From NCBI GenBank assembly GCA_025463305.1, contig JAOBWK010000105.1:106060-170059 (forward strand): a DNA stretch of 64,000 bases, given 5' to 3'. Below the pieces are notes generated by a model, which saw only the letters and a program-made list of their open reading frames with translations, was not told the DNA's origin and searched no databases. Shown piece by piece: positions 24,966 to 32,846 of the stretch. Made by a program: the position numbers and the translations under genes. How positions within the stretch are numbered: position 1 is the stretch's first letter; each line of letters starts with the position of its first letter. Origin of the DNA: Ilumatobacteraceae bacterium. GTDB lineage: Bacteria; Actinomycetota; Acidimicrobiia; Acidimicrobiales; Ilumatobacteraceae.

Positions 24966-27593
24966 ATGTCTGACTGGCCGCTCATCGGTCGTGAGCGCGA
25001 GCTCGGGCTGATCGCCGAGGTGCTCGGCCGCCCCGACTCGTCGGGTGTGGTGCTCGTCGGGCCGGCCGGTGTCGGCAAGACCCGCCTCGCCACGGAGGCG
25101 ATGCGCCTGGGCGACAAGAGCGGCTTCGGCACGGCACGCGTCGTCGCCAGCCGGGCCGCGTCGACGATCCCGTTCGGTGCGCTCGCACCGCTGCTGCCGT
25201 CCGGTGTGATCGCGATGGCCCAGGGCCTGAACGCGCTGCGGCAGGCCACGATGGCCCTCACCGAGCGGGCGAACGGCAAGCCGTTGATGCTGCTCGTCGA
25301 CGACGCCCACGCCCTCGACGACGCGTCCGCGGTGCTGCTGCAGCAGCTGGCTGCCACCAAGGCCGCGTTCCTCGTCGTCACCGTGCGCAGCGGCGAACAG
25401 CCACCGGAGGGCGTCACCGCGCTCTGGAAGGACCACGATGTCGAGCGGCTCACCATCGAGCCGCTCAACCAGGAGACGTCGGAGAAGTTCATCACCACGA
25501 TGCTCGGCGGCCCGGTCGACTTCGTCACCCTGTCGACCCTGTGGGCCAAGACCCAGGGCAACGCGCTGTTCCTGCGCGAGCTCGTGCTCGGCGCCGTCGA
25601 GGACGGTTCGTTGACCTTCCGCGCCGGCCGTTGGCAGAGCGATGGCGAGCTCGAGCCATCGGACCGGTTGAGCGAGCTGGTCGGCTCACGGCTCAGCGGG
25701 CTCGACCGCGCCGAGCTCGACGTGCTCGAACTGGTCGCCTTCGGCGAGCCGCTCAGCGTCGGGATGGTGAGCGATCTGTCCGATGCGACCGTCATCGAGC
25801 AGTTGGAGCGCAAGGGCCTGGTGATGCTGATCCACGACGATCGCCGCCAGGAGGTGCGCCTCTCGCATCCGATGTACGGCGAGGTGCTGCGCCAGCGCAC
25901 ACCGGGTCTGCGCGTTCGATCGATCTCACGCGTGCTCGCCGAGGCGCTGGAGGCCACGGGATCCCAGCGACGCGGCGATGCGCTGCGGATCTCGATGCTT
26001 CGCCTCGACGGTGGCGGGCTGCCCTCGACCGCGCTGTTGCTCGAGGGAACGGCGCAGGCGATGTTCGCCCACGACTACCCGACCGCGCTCCGGCTCTCGC
26101 GCACAGCGTTCTCCGTGCACGAGTCGTTCGAGACGGGCATGACGTTGCTCAGCGTGTTGTACGACTCCGACGGGGGTCGGGAGTGCGAGACGTTGTTCCC
26201 GGCCGTGAGCAAGTACGTCACCACGGACCGCGAGCTGGCCACGCTGTCGCTGGCGAAGGCCACCACCCGGTTCTGGAAGCTGTACGACGCGGCCGGTGCC
26301 ACCGAGGTGCTGCTCGAGGCGCTGGAGGAGCTGCAGTCGCAGCCCGAGCGCGACGAGGTCGCCTCGTTCCTCGCGGCGATGGAGGTGCAGGCCGGCCAGT
26401 CCCGCGAGGCCCTGGCCCGCTGCGCCGGTGTGCTCGCCCACGACGACGATCGCCCGTACCTGCTGGTGTCGCTGGCCGCGGTCATCGCGATGTCCATCGT
26501 CGGGCGCCCGATCGACGGCATCGCCATCGGTGACCGCGCGCTCGCGATCGAGCCGACACGAGGCGCACCGCTCACCATCGGCCAGCGTGCCCTGTTGACC
26601 ACGCACCGCTGTGCAGCGCTGAACGAGACCGGGCGCATCGGCGAGGCGTACGACATCGCGATGGTGGTTCGCCGGATGGCGGCCATGTCGAACGACCTCG
26701 CCAACCAGGGCTTCGTCGACATCGCGCTGACCAGGATCTGCCTGCACGCCGGTCGGCTCACCGAGGCCGCGCACTGCGCGAACGAAGCGCTCGACATGTT
26801 CCGCCGTTGGGGTCACTACGGACCGACCCGGTGGGCGCTCGCCTACGTGGCGCTCGCATCAGCGATGACCGGCGAGATCGACACCGCTGTCGACGCGATC
26901 TCCGAGCTCGACGTGCTGCCCGTGCATCCGGCGCAGATGCTCGAGGTCGACATCGAGCGCGCCAGGGCGTGGACGGCACAGGCCCAGGGTCGCCCCGAGC
27001 TGGCCAGGGAGATCCTGCGCGAGGCGGCCGATGCGATGCGCGACACCGGGCAGGTCAGCTTCGAGACGCTCGTGCTGTACGACCTCGCCCGCCTCGGGGA
27101 GGCCGAGGAGGTGGCCGACCGGCTCGCCGAGATCGTGTCCCCCGAGCAGAGCCCGCTGCACGCGACGATGGCCGCCGCGGCGACTGCGCTGGCCAAGGCC
27201 AACCCCGTCGACCTCGTCACCCACGTCGAGGCCTTCGCCGAGATGGGCGCCAACCTGTACGCCGCCGAGCTCGCCGTGTTCGCTGCCGACGAGTTCCGGC
27301 GCGACGGCGATCAGCGTCGCGGCGTCGAGTGGTCGCGACGCGCATCGGACCTGACCGCGCTCTGCGAAGGGGCGCGCACGCCGATGCTCATGCAGATCCA
27401 GTCGATGACACCGCTGACCCAACGCGAGCGCGAGATCGCTTCCCTCGCAGCTCAGGGGCTCCCCAGCAAGATCATCGGAGAACGTCTGTACGTCACCAGT
27501 CGCACCGTCGACAACCACCTCGCGCGCATCTACTCCAAGCTGGGTGTCGGCAGTCGCGCCGAGCTGGCCGAGACCCTCGTGGGATTTGAGTAG
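24966..27593 (+). CDS. Large ATP-binding LuxR-family (LAL) regulator
   Basis: An 875-residue transcription regulator. The N-terminal AAA/NTPase region has Walker A 'GPAGVGKTR' (~32-40) and Walker B 'LMLLVDDAHAL' (~107-117). The middle (~400-780) is a helical TPR-like sensor, and the C-terminus is a LuxR helix-turn-helix ('LTQREREIASLAAQGLPSKI' and 'YVTSRTVDNHLARIYSKLGV', ~810-865). Length and order fit the LAL family, which activates catabolic or secondary-metabolite genes after binding a ligand through the TPR part. The divergent CaiB/BaiF gene is the nearest candidate target. Confidence 0.9.
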   Translation: MSDWPLIGRERELGLIAEVLGRPDSSGVVLVGPAGVGKTRLATEAMRLGDKSGFGTARVVASRAASTIPFGALAPLLPSGVIAMAQGLNALRQATMALTERANGKPLMLLVDDAHALDDASAVLLQQLAATKAAFLVVTVRSGEQPPEGVTALWKDHDVERLTIEPLNQETSEKFITTMLGGPVDFVTLSTLWAKTQGNALFLRELVLGAVEDGSLTFRAGRWQSDGELEPSDRLSELVGSRLSGLDRAELDVLELVAFGEPLSVGMVSDLSDATVIEQLERKGLVMLIHDDRRQEVRLSHPMYGEVLRQRTPGLRVRSISRVLAEALEATGSQRRGDALRISMLRLDGGGLPSTALLLEGTAQAMFAHDYPTALRLSRTAFSVHESFETGMTLLSVLYDSDGGRECETLFPAVSKYVTTDRELATLSLAKATTRFWKLYDAAGATEVLLEALEELQSQPERDEVASFLAAMEVQAGQSREALARCAGVLAHDDDRPYLLVSLAAVIAMSIVGRPIDGIAIGDRALAIEPTRGAPLTIGQRALLTTHRCAALNETGRIGEAYDIAMVVRRMAAMSNDLANQGFVDIALTRICLHAGRLTEAAHCANEALDMFRRWGHYGPTRWALAYVALASAMTGEIDTAVDAISELDVLPVHPAQMLEVDIERARAWTAQAQGRPELAREILREAADAMRDTGQVSFETLVLYDLARLGEAEEVADRLAEIVSPEQSPLHATMAAAATALAKANPVDLVTHVEAFAEMGANLYAAELAVFAADEFRRDGDQRRGVEWSRRASDLTALCEGARTPMLMQIQSMTPLTQREREIASLAAQGLPSKIIGERLYVTSRTVDNHLARIYSKLGVGSRAELAETLVGFE

Positions 27594-27637
27594 CGATTGC
27601 TCATGCCCTTCTCCGCCCAATCCTGTTCCATGGCACC

Positions 27638-28054
27638 ATGAACGAGCCACAGTCGGATCTCCCCGATGGCCTCGCCGAGCGGGGCATCCTCGATCGGTCG
27701 CAGCAAGCTGCTCGCTTCCTCGACCTCACTCGCCAGCGCGCCCTCGAACCCGAGGAGGCCGATGCCCCGGCCCTGCCGCTCGCGGCGGCTCACCTGCGCA
27801 ACATCATGGCGGCCGATGCCGCGGGAGCACTCGATGCCGACGACATCGACGACCTCGACGCCGATGACCTCGATGCCGACGACATCCGCATCGAACCGAC
27901 GGCGTTCGGCGCGATCGGGGTCGGCCGCGTGCCCGCCGATGCGGGTCTCGATGCGTTCGCGTTCGACGACGGCGGCGACGTGTTCGGCGACGGCACCGGG
28001 TTCGGGTCCGGCCACCATTTCGGCCACGACGACGATCCCGGCGACGCGTTCTGA
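27638..28054 (+). CDS. Small acidic protein of unknown function
   Basis: A 138-residue, strongly acidic protein. The N-terminal half is helical ('LAERGILDRSQQAARFLDL'). The middle has a repeated Asp-Ala-Asp-Asp pattern (~63-82), and the C-terminus is Gly/Asp/His-rich (~110-138). I know no family. The repeated 'DADD' and the His/Asp tail could bind cations. It begins 44 bp after the LuxR-type gene on the same strand but without a clear ribosome-binding site. Confidence 0.6.
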   Translation: MNEPQSDLPDGLAERGILDRSQQAARFLDLTRQRALEPEEADAPALPLAAAHLRNIMAADAAGALDADDIDDLDADDLDADDIRIEPTAFGAIGVGRVPADAGLDAFAFDDGGDVFGDGTGFGSGHHFGHDDDPGDAF

Positions 28055-28115
28055 CGACGCCTCTGCGGCACGCGCGGTCTGCCCGCGCATGCACCCGCAC
28101 AAGGACCGCCCGCGC

Positions 28116-28133
28116 CTGAGGGGGCCCTCAGGT
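28116..28133 (+). terminator. Short hairpin after the acidic-protein gene
   Basis: CCTGAGG and CCTCAGG flank a four-base loop (GGGC) about 60 bp after the stop of the acidic-protein gene. There is no T-run, so it may be a weak or Rho-assisted terminator. Confidence 0.4.
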
Positions 28134-28175
28134 CGCGTGTGAGCCCGGCAGGGCGGGGCTCGTGGACGTGTCATC

Positions 28176-28197
28176 TCCGGGCCGCTGAGCCCGGAGG
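28176..28197 (-). terminator. Hairpin after the second cold-shock gene
   Basis: CTCCGGGC and GCCCGGAG form a perfect 8-bp stem with a six-base loop, 9 bp past the stop of the minus-strand cold-shock gene. A T-run is lacking. Confidence 0.5.
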
Positions 28198-28206
28198 ATC
28201 AGCAGG

Positions 28207-28407
28207 TCAGAGCGCGCGGACGTTCTCGGCCTGGTCGCCCTTGCGACCCGGCACGACGTCGAACTCGACGGCCTGACCCTCTTGGAGGTTCTTGAAGCCG
28301 CTGCCGGCGATGCCGGTGTGGTGCACGAACACATCTGCGCCGCCTTCGCGGGAGATGAAGCCGTAACCCTTCTCGGTATTGAAAAACTTGACGGTGCCTG
28401 TGGCCAC
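28207..28407 (-). CDS. Second cold-shock protein
   Basis: A 66-residue cold-shock domain with both RNA-binding motifs ('KGYGFI' and 'VFVHHT'). It differs from the 23028 protein in the second motif (HHT rather than HFS) and in the loop '[19 protein letters not shown]'. The start is GTG at 28407, just ahead of 'ATGTVKFFN', with a purine-rich AGAAGAAA upstream. The leader between this gene and the hydrolase gene is ~110 bp. Two single-domain cold-shock genes within 6 kb suggests duplication. Confidence 0.93.
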   Translation of the reverse strand: MATGTVKFFNTEKGYGFISREGGADVFVHHTGIAGSGFKNLQEGQAVEFDVVPGRKGDQAENVRAL

Positions 28408-28517
28408 TGGATTTCTTCTTTCAACAACACCGGGTGCGCCGGTGTGACTTTCGTCCGCGACCATATCGCTCCGCCGACTGTCGTGAGTGACGGGGCTTGT
28501 AAATTCCGGAGCCGCGA

Positions 28518-29849
28518 TCAGCGCTGTTCGATGGTGATCGGCTGGGCGTACGAGCCGGCCACCGACGGGCCCAAACCCTTCGGCGCAGCGTCGATGCCGA
28601 ACAGCTCGAGGAAGAACGCCGTGACGGCATGATCGATGATCGGGAAGGTGGTCGCGACCGGCACCGCCGGCGGCGAGCAGCCGTCGGAGCCCAGCGTGCG
28701 GAACTGCGGCTGAGCGTCGAGCAGCGGCCCGAGTCCGGATGCCTGGGCGATGCCGATGATGCCCGTTCCGTTGCCGAACGTGCAGAAGTCGTCGAACCCG
28801 TTGTGGCCGACGCCGGTGATCTCCCAGAACAGCGATGGCGTCGGCACCGCGAGGAACGCGTCGTGGGTGCGGGCGGGATCGGCGACGCCGTCGACCGAGC
28901 CGGAGAGGAAGAAGCTCGGCTTGTCGGGCAGCGCGACGCTGGCGGCCGGGTTGGTGGCGGGGGTCGTCGCGGGTGTCGACCCGGCAACGGTGGTGTCCGC
29001 CGCGGTCGTGTCGGTCGTATCGGTCGCCGGCGTCGGGCGGGGGATGCCGGAGGCCATCGACACGTAGCCGTCGATCCGAGGATCGGCGGCGGCCTCGAGC
29101 ACGGTGCCGCCGCCGGCCGAGTGGCCGAGCGCACCGACGTGGTCGATGTCGACGTGGCCGTCGAACGGATCGCCCGCCGTCGAGCCCTTCGCGGTGATCA
29201 GGTCGAGGCTGCCGAGGAGGTCGTCGACCGGATCGGTGACGACGTCGGGGGTGATCCCCGCAACGGTGTGGTACAGGTCGCGCGTCGGATGATCGGGCGA
29301 GACGACGATCATGCCCCATGACGCCAGGTGCGACGTGAGGAAGCTGCTGCCCACGTTGATGCCGCTGTAGCCGTGGCTGTTCAGCACCACTGGGAAGTGG
29401 CCGTCGGCAACCGCTGCGTCGCGGGTGGCCGGATAGCTGTAGGTGGCCGGGATGTCGGCGGTGAGCAGCGCCTTGATGGCCGGCGCCGTGAAGTCGCGCA
29501 CGTCGTAGGTCTCGGTGCCGTCGCTGCCGGCCACCGCCGGGTACCAGACGGCGACCTGGATGCCGTTGGCCATCGTGAGCGTCGTGACGCCCACCGGATA
29601 CGGCCCGGCGGCCTCATAGGCATCGGCCTCCGTGGCCGGATCGGCGGTGGTGGTCGGAGAGTCAATGGTGGGGGCGTCCGTGGTGGACCCTTGCTCGCTC
29701 GTCGGGGTGGCCGCGGTCGTGGTGGACGCGGCCGCAGTTGTGGCCGTCGCGGCAGAGGTCGTCGGGGTGGCTGCGTCACCGCTGGAGCAGGCACTCCCGA
29801 AGAGCGCGGCGGCGGTCAGGATGGCCGCAACGCGGACCTCTCGTTGCAT
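28518..29849 (-). CDS. Lipoprotein alpha/beta hydrolase (PAF-acetylhydrolase/chlorogenate-esterase-like)
   Basis: A 443-residue exported lipoprotein. The signal ends in a lipobox 'LFGSAC' (Cys21), followed by a ~55-residue Thr/Ala-rich stalk. The hydrolase domain shows '[12 protein letters not shown]' (oxyanion region), the nucleophile elbow '[12 protein letters not shown]' (Ser ~255) and a late '[13 protein letters not shown]' His. A second low-complexity Thr/Ala insert (~285-315) lies inside the catalytic domain between the nucleophile and the His, which is unusual. Similar proteins cleave small esters or polyesters; the substrate is unknown. It has its own promoter region beside tRNA-Cys. 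Confidence 0.85.
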   Translation of the reverse strand: MQREVRVAAILTAAALFGSACSSGDAATPTTSAATATTAAASTTTAATPTSEQGSTTDAPTIDSPTTTADPATEADAYEAAGPYPVGVTTLTMANGIQVAVWYPAVAGSDGTETYDVRDFTAPAIKALLTADIPATYSYPATRDAAVADGHFPVVLNSHGYSGINVGSSFLTSHLASWGMIVVSPDHPTRDLYHTVAGITPDVVTDPVDDLLGSLDLITAKGSTAGDPFDGHVDIDHVGALGHSAGGGTVLEAAADPRIDGYVSMASGIPRPTPATDTTDTTAADTTVAGSTPATTPATNPAASVALPDKPSFFLSGSVDGVADPARTHDAFLAVPTPSLFWEITGVGHNGFDDFCTFGNGTGIIGIAQASGLGPLLDAQPQFRTLGSDGCSPPAVPVATTFPIIDHAVTAFFLELFGIDAAPKGLGPSVAGSYAQPITIEQR

Positions 29850-29956
29850 GCGTGCATGGTGCCAGACCGCATCCGCGCCGAACGTGTCCGACCGTCACGG
29901 CGGTGGTTGGCCGGACGAGCCGATAACGTTCCGTCCCGCAGTCACGCGAGTGACAT

Positions 29957-30028
29957 GGCGACGTGGCCGAATGGTTCAGGCAACGGCCTGCAAAGCCGTG
30001 TATCCGGGTTCGATTCCCGGCGTCGCCT
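29957..30028 (+). tRNA. tRNA-Cys (GCA)
   Basis: A 72-nt cloverleaf. The acceptor stem GGCGACG/CGTCGCC pairs fully, the anticodon stem ACGGC/GCCGT encloses loop CTGCAAA with anticodon GCA, and the T arm CCGGG-TTCGATT-CCCGG is perfect. The discriminator base is T, and CCA is not encoded. Its 3' half is the left boundary of a 21-kb island. Confidence 0.96.
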
Positions 30029-30029
30029 C
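29995..30029 (+). other. attL: 3' end of tRNA-Cys used as an integration site
   Basis: These 35 bases, from the anticodon stem through the acceptor stem and one base beyond, recur exactly at 51356-51390 in the same orientation. Six bases further upstream also match with one mismatch between. Exact duplication of a tRNA 3' end is the usual mark of tyrosine-recombinase integration. Confidence 0.85.
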
Positions 30030-30032
30030 TCG

Positions 30033-30061
30033 GCCCCTGATCTCTGCACGAGGTCAGGGGC
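30033..30061 (+). terminator. Hairpin downstream of tRNA-Cys
   Basis: A 12-bp stem (GCCCCTGATCTC with GAGGTCAGGGGC, one G-U pair) and a five-base loop lie five bases after the tRNA. It is probably the tRNA transcript terminator now supplied by island DNA. Confidence 0.65.
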
Positions 30062-30237
30062 TGTTCGCGCATATCGATTCACGGACTGCACGTGATGGAT
30101 CGATGTGGCGACCGATCGTCTCGCGCCTCATCCGCCCCTCGAACGCTTCGGTTGATCAGGTGGTGTCGGGCATACCTGACATCGGGATGCGCTCTTGCCG
30201 GTGTGGGGAACGAAGCCGGCCGTGGTGGCGTGATGAG

Positions 30238-30537
30238 TTACTGCGCTGGCGTGCTTCTGCGGAGTCGAGGGCGGCGATGGATGGTTGTGAACAGGGCGTA
30301 CGAGGACCCGTCGGTGTCGTGGCGTTGTCCGTATTCGTCGTAGATGTCTTGCAGGCGTGCCTGTAGCTCGTGGAGGCTCGCCTTGTTGAGGTGGAGTGCG
30401 AGTCGGGTGAGGCCTTCGATCTTTGCGCCGGGCTCGTTGATCTCGGCGTTGAAGGCGTCGACGGCGGCGTGGCCGGCGCGTTTGGCTGGTGTCTCCTCGT
30501 TGCGCTGCTGACTCGCTTGCTGTGCGCTCGCAGGGCT
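30238..30537 (-). pseudogene. 5'-truncated open reading frame at the island's left end
   Basis: A minus-strand frame stays open for 99 codons and ends at TAA 30238-30240, but a TAG directly precedes it and no start codon follows. The readable protein has 'AAVDAFNAEINEPGAKIEGL' and 'LHELQARLQDIYDEYGQRHD', a plausible soluble helical fragment with normal codon use. I do not recognise the family. Position next to attL is where an integrase gene would normally be, but the fragment shows no recombinase motif. Confidence 0.5.
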
Positions 30538-30745
30538 CTATGGGTAGCGCGCATCAACCTGGAGGACTGGGGGCGGGCTGGCCATTCAACACGATTGCCG
30601 CCTCATGGGCCTCTGACGCGACGCGGCTTTGGGTGCCACGTCCTGAGATCCATTGAGAATGGGCGAGCGCCGTACCGTGGACCACCGGCCACGAATGTCG
30701 CGCACACCGAGTCACAGCCGCGGTCAAAAGTCGCGTGGGCGGACA
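30538..30745. other. Intergenic DNA, island left end
   Basis: About 200 bp between the truncated frame and the end of sigma module I. I see no gene, RNA or clear hairpin in it. Confidence 0.5.
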
Positions 30746-32242
30746 TCAATGAGTGGTCGTGGTGGTCGAGCTCGTGACCGGGGTTGCGATGATCACGGTC
30801 TGCTCGCCCGAGCCAGGATCGGCGGGGTCGCTCACGATGATGAGACCGGAGTCGGTCAGCCCGTACGGGTCAGTGTTCGGGGCGATGCTCCGGACGCTCG
30901 CGACGGTGAAAGTCGTCTTGGTTTCGGCGGTTGATGTCCAGTCGATCAAGCTGCCAACGGTGACCGTGCCGAGGTTGTGGAACTGCTGATCGGACAAATA
31001 GACGAGCGAGCGGATGTTGTCTGCGTACTGCGGAAGTCCGGTCGTGGAGTCGTGGATGGCAGTCCCGTTGGTGAGTTGATCGAGACGATCCCCGCTGACG
31101 CCGTCGACAACGTCGGCGTTGCCATCGATGGAGGGGATGTCGAGTCGGCCGATGACCGGTCTGGTCGACAGGACCGGTCCGGGTTGGAGGGCTGCGAGGG
31201 CTGCGTCGATGGAGGGGGTCGGTGCGATAAGTTCCATCCATCGGCGGTTGCCGGGGATCTCCCAGGTAACGAACGTCGGGCTCGATGGGTCCGCAAGGTT
31301 CGTGCGCCACCTCCATGCCGGTTGGCCGAGCACGGTGGTCCGCTGCGCAGCTGGTCCGTTCGGCCATCCCATGTAGGGCGGGGCGAGCATGATGCGCAGA
31401 CTCCAAGGGAACGCCGGATTCGTGGTGTCGGGGCCTGCTGCGGCCGCTGATTCGTCTGCGGGATCGGCGGCGGCGTAGTAGTCACGATTGGTCAGGGTGC
31501 GGTCGTTGCCCCACACCGAATCCAGCCGCATCTGTGCCACGGCGCCGTTGGACCGGTATTCGACGGCTGCGGCGACGGTCTGAGCCTGGGTCATGCCGAT
31601 GCTGCGGATGGTGAGCATCTGGTCGGAGAGCCGCCACTGGAACGTCGTCTGTCCAGCGACCTCGGCCTGATCGAGCCGCGCTGTCCCGACAGGGACACCC
31701 ACCGGATCACCCGTGAAGGCCGGCAACTGTGGCGAATTCAATGGAAAGGTCATGACGACGAGGATCCGAGACAGCAAGCCGTCGTCGCTGACGAACGTCC
31801 TGCCGACCGCTCCAGTCGCAGGGTCGACGTAACCGATGTTGTCGTTTGGTGCGCCAACGGCCGCACTGCTCAAGACATACGGCATGCCCTCTCCTCGGCG
31901 CTCCGTCTGATCCGCCGTCAGAGCAGTGGTCGGTGTGGCGGTGTCGATCGGCGCCGCGGTCGTCACGGAGGCGTTGGACGCGTGCGCCGCGTCGGTTCCG
32001 GATGCCGCCGCCGGTGCCTGGCCGTGGGTGCTTGAGCGGGCCAAGAGCACTCCGCCCGCGCCGCTCACGGACAGCACTGCCGCGGCGGCGGCGAGCGCGA
32101 CCCGGCGCCGATGGTTCGGCAGTTGGTGGGTGGTCGGTGTGGGCAGGATGAGATCGCTGAACGAGAACTCGTTCAGGACGAGTTCATCGGCGGTCGCTGT
32201 GTAGTGCTCGCGCAACCGTTGCTCGAGTGTTGGCGTGTTCAT
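30746..32242 (-). CDS. Module I: putative anti-sigma membrane protein with sortase-like outer domain
   Basis: A 498-residue single-pass protein. Residues 1-45 are probably cytosolic, ~48-68 form the transmembrane helix, and the remainder is outside. The C-terminal part (~363-490) follows the class D/E sortase pattern: 'VIGRLDIPSI', 'VVDGVSGDRL', then strands ending 'SIAPNTDPYGLTDSGLIIVS'. The catalytic His (normally in 'AGHR') and Cys (normally in 'TCxP') are absent, so it should be inactive. The ATG overlaps the stop of the sigma gene (ATGA). By position it is a sigma regulator, although no known zinc anti-sigma motif is present. The sortase-fold call needs structure comparison. Confidence 0.75.
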   Translation of the reverse strand: MNTPTLEQRLREHYTATADELVLNEFSFSDLILPTPTTHQLPNHRRRVALAAAAAVLSVSGAGGVLLARSSTHGQAPAAASGTDAAHASNASVTTAAPIDTATPTTALTADQTERRGEGMPYVLSSAAVGAPNDNIGYVDPATGAVGRTFVSDDGLLSRILVVMTFPLNSPQLPAFTGDPVGVPVGTARLDQAEVAGQTTFQWRLSDQMLTIRSIGMTQAQTVAAAVEYRSNGAVAQMRLDSVWGNDRTLTNRDYYAAADPADESAAAAGPDTTNPAFPWSLRIMLAPPYMGWPNGPAAQRTTVLGQPAWRWRTNLADPSSPTFVTWEIPGNRRWMELIAPTPSIDAALAALQPGPVLSTRPVIGRLDIPSIDGNADVVDGVSGDRLDQLTNGTAIHDSTTGLPQYADNIRSLVYLSDQQFHNLGTVTVGSLIDWTSTAETKTTFTVASVRSIAPNTDPYGLTDSGLIIVSDPADPGSGEQTVIIATPVTSSTTTTTH

Positions 32243-32730
32243 TGCTGGATCTCCTCTCGCAAGGCGGCGAGCCCGCGACTGATCAATGATCGAATGGTTG
32301 CCGGACGCGCACCGAGCGCGTCTGCGATGTCGCGGTCGGACAGATCGCACAGGTAGCGCAACGCCAACGCAGTGCGCTGGCGCTCCGGTAACCGTGTCAG
32401 TGCTGTACCGATGTCGCCCAAGCCATCGCTAACCGCGTCCTCGACCGCCGACACTGCGGCGACAGCGTTTCGCTGCTCGAGGGCACGGCGTCGGTGGAAC
32501 GAATGGCAACCGTTGACCACCGCGACGCGCAGATAGCCGATCGGGTTGTCGAGCCGCGCCCAATGCTGATGCACTTTCAAGAACGCGTCCTGGACGATCT
32601 CGTCGGCGACGGCCGCCTGACCGGTCAACACGTACGCAAGCCGCGCCATCGGCATCCGGTGAGTACGGAACAATGCTGCCGCGTCGCCCGGGGCGTCGAT
32701 GCTCGCGTCAGCTGAGGTCCATGCAGTCAT
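32239..32730 (-). CDS. Module I: ECF RNA polymerase sigma factor
   Basis: A 163-residue extracytoplasmic-function sigma factor. Region 2 reads 'AVADEIVQDAFLKVHQHWAR' and region 4 'LPERQRTALALRYLCDLSDR' followed by 'ALGARPATIRSLISRGLAAL', so both halves are complete. ATG 32730 is preferred; an ATG at 32754 would add eight residues. It is the first gene of a two-gene unit with the sortase-like membrane protein, whose start overlaps its stop. It resembles the SigE-type ECFs common in actinobacteria. Confidence 0.88.
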   Translation of the reverse strand: MTAWTSADASIDAPGDAAALFRTHRMPMARLAYVLTGQAAVADEIVQDAFLKVHQHWARLDNPIGYLRVAVVNGCHSFHRRRALEQRNAVAAVSAVEDAVSDGLGDIGTALTRLPERQRTALALRYLCDLSDRDIADALGARPATIRSLISRGLAALREEIQQ

Positions 32731-32846
32731 TCGTACGCTCTGACGCACAGCCATACCAGATTGTTGCAACCATCTCCTCACCGCTGCCGGAAGCGGATCG
32801 ACACAGCCTTCTAGCGCCGGTTACAAGGGGGGATCGTTCTCGTCCC

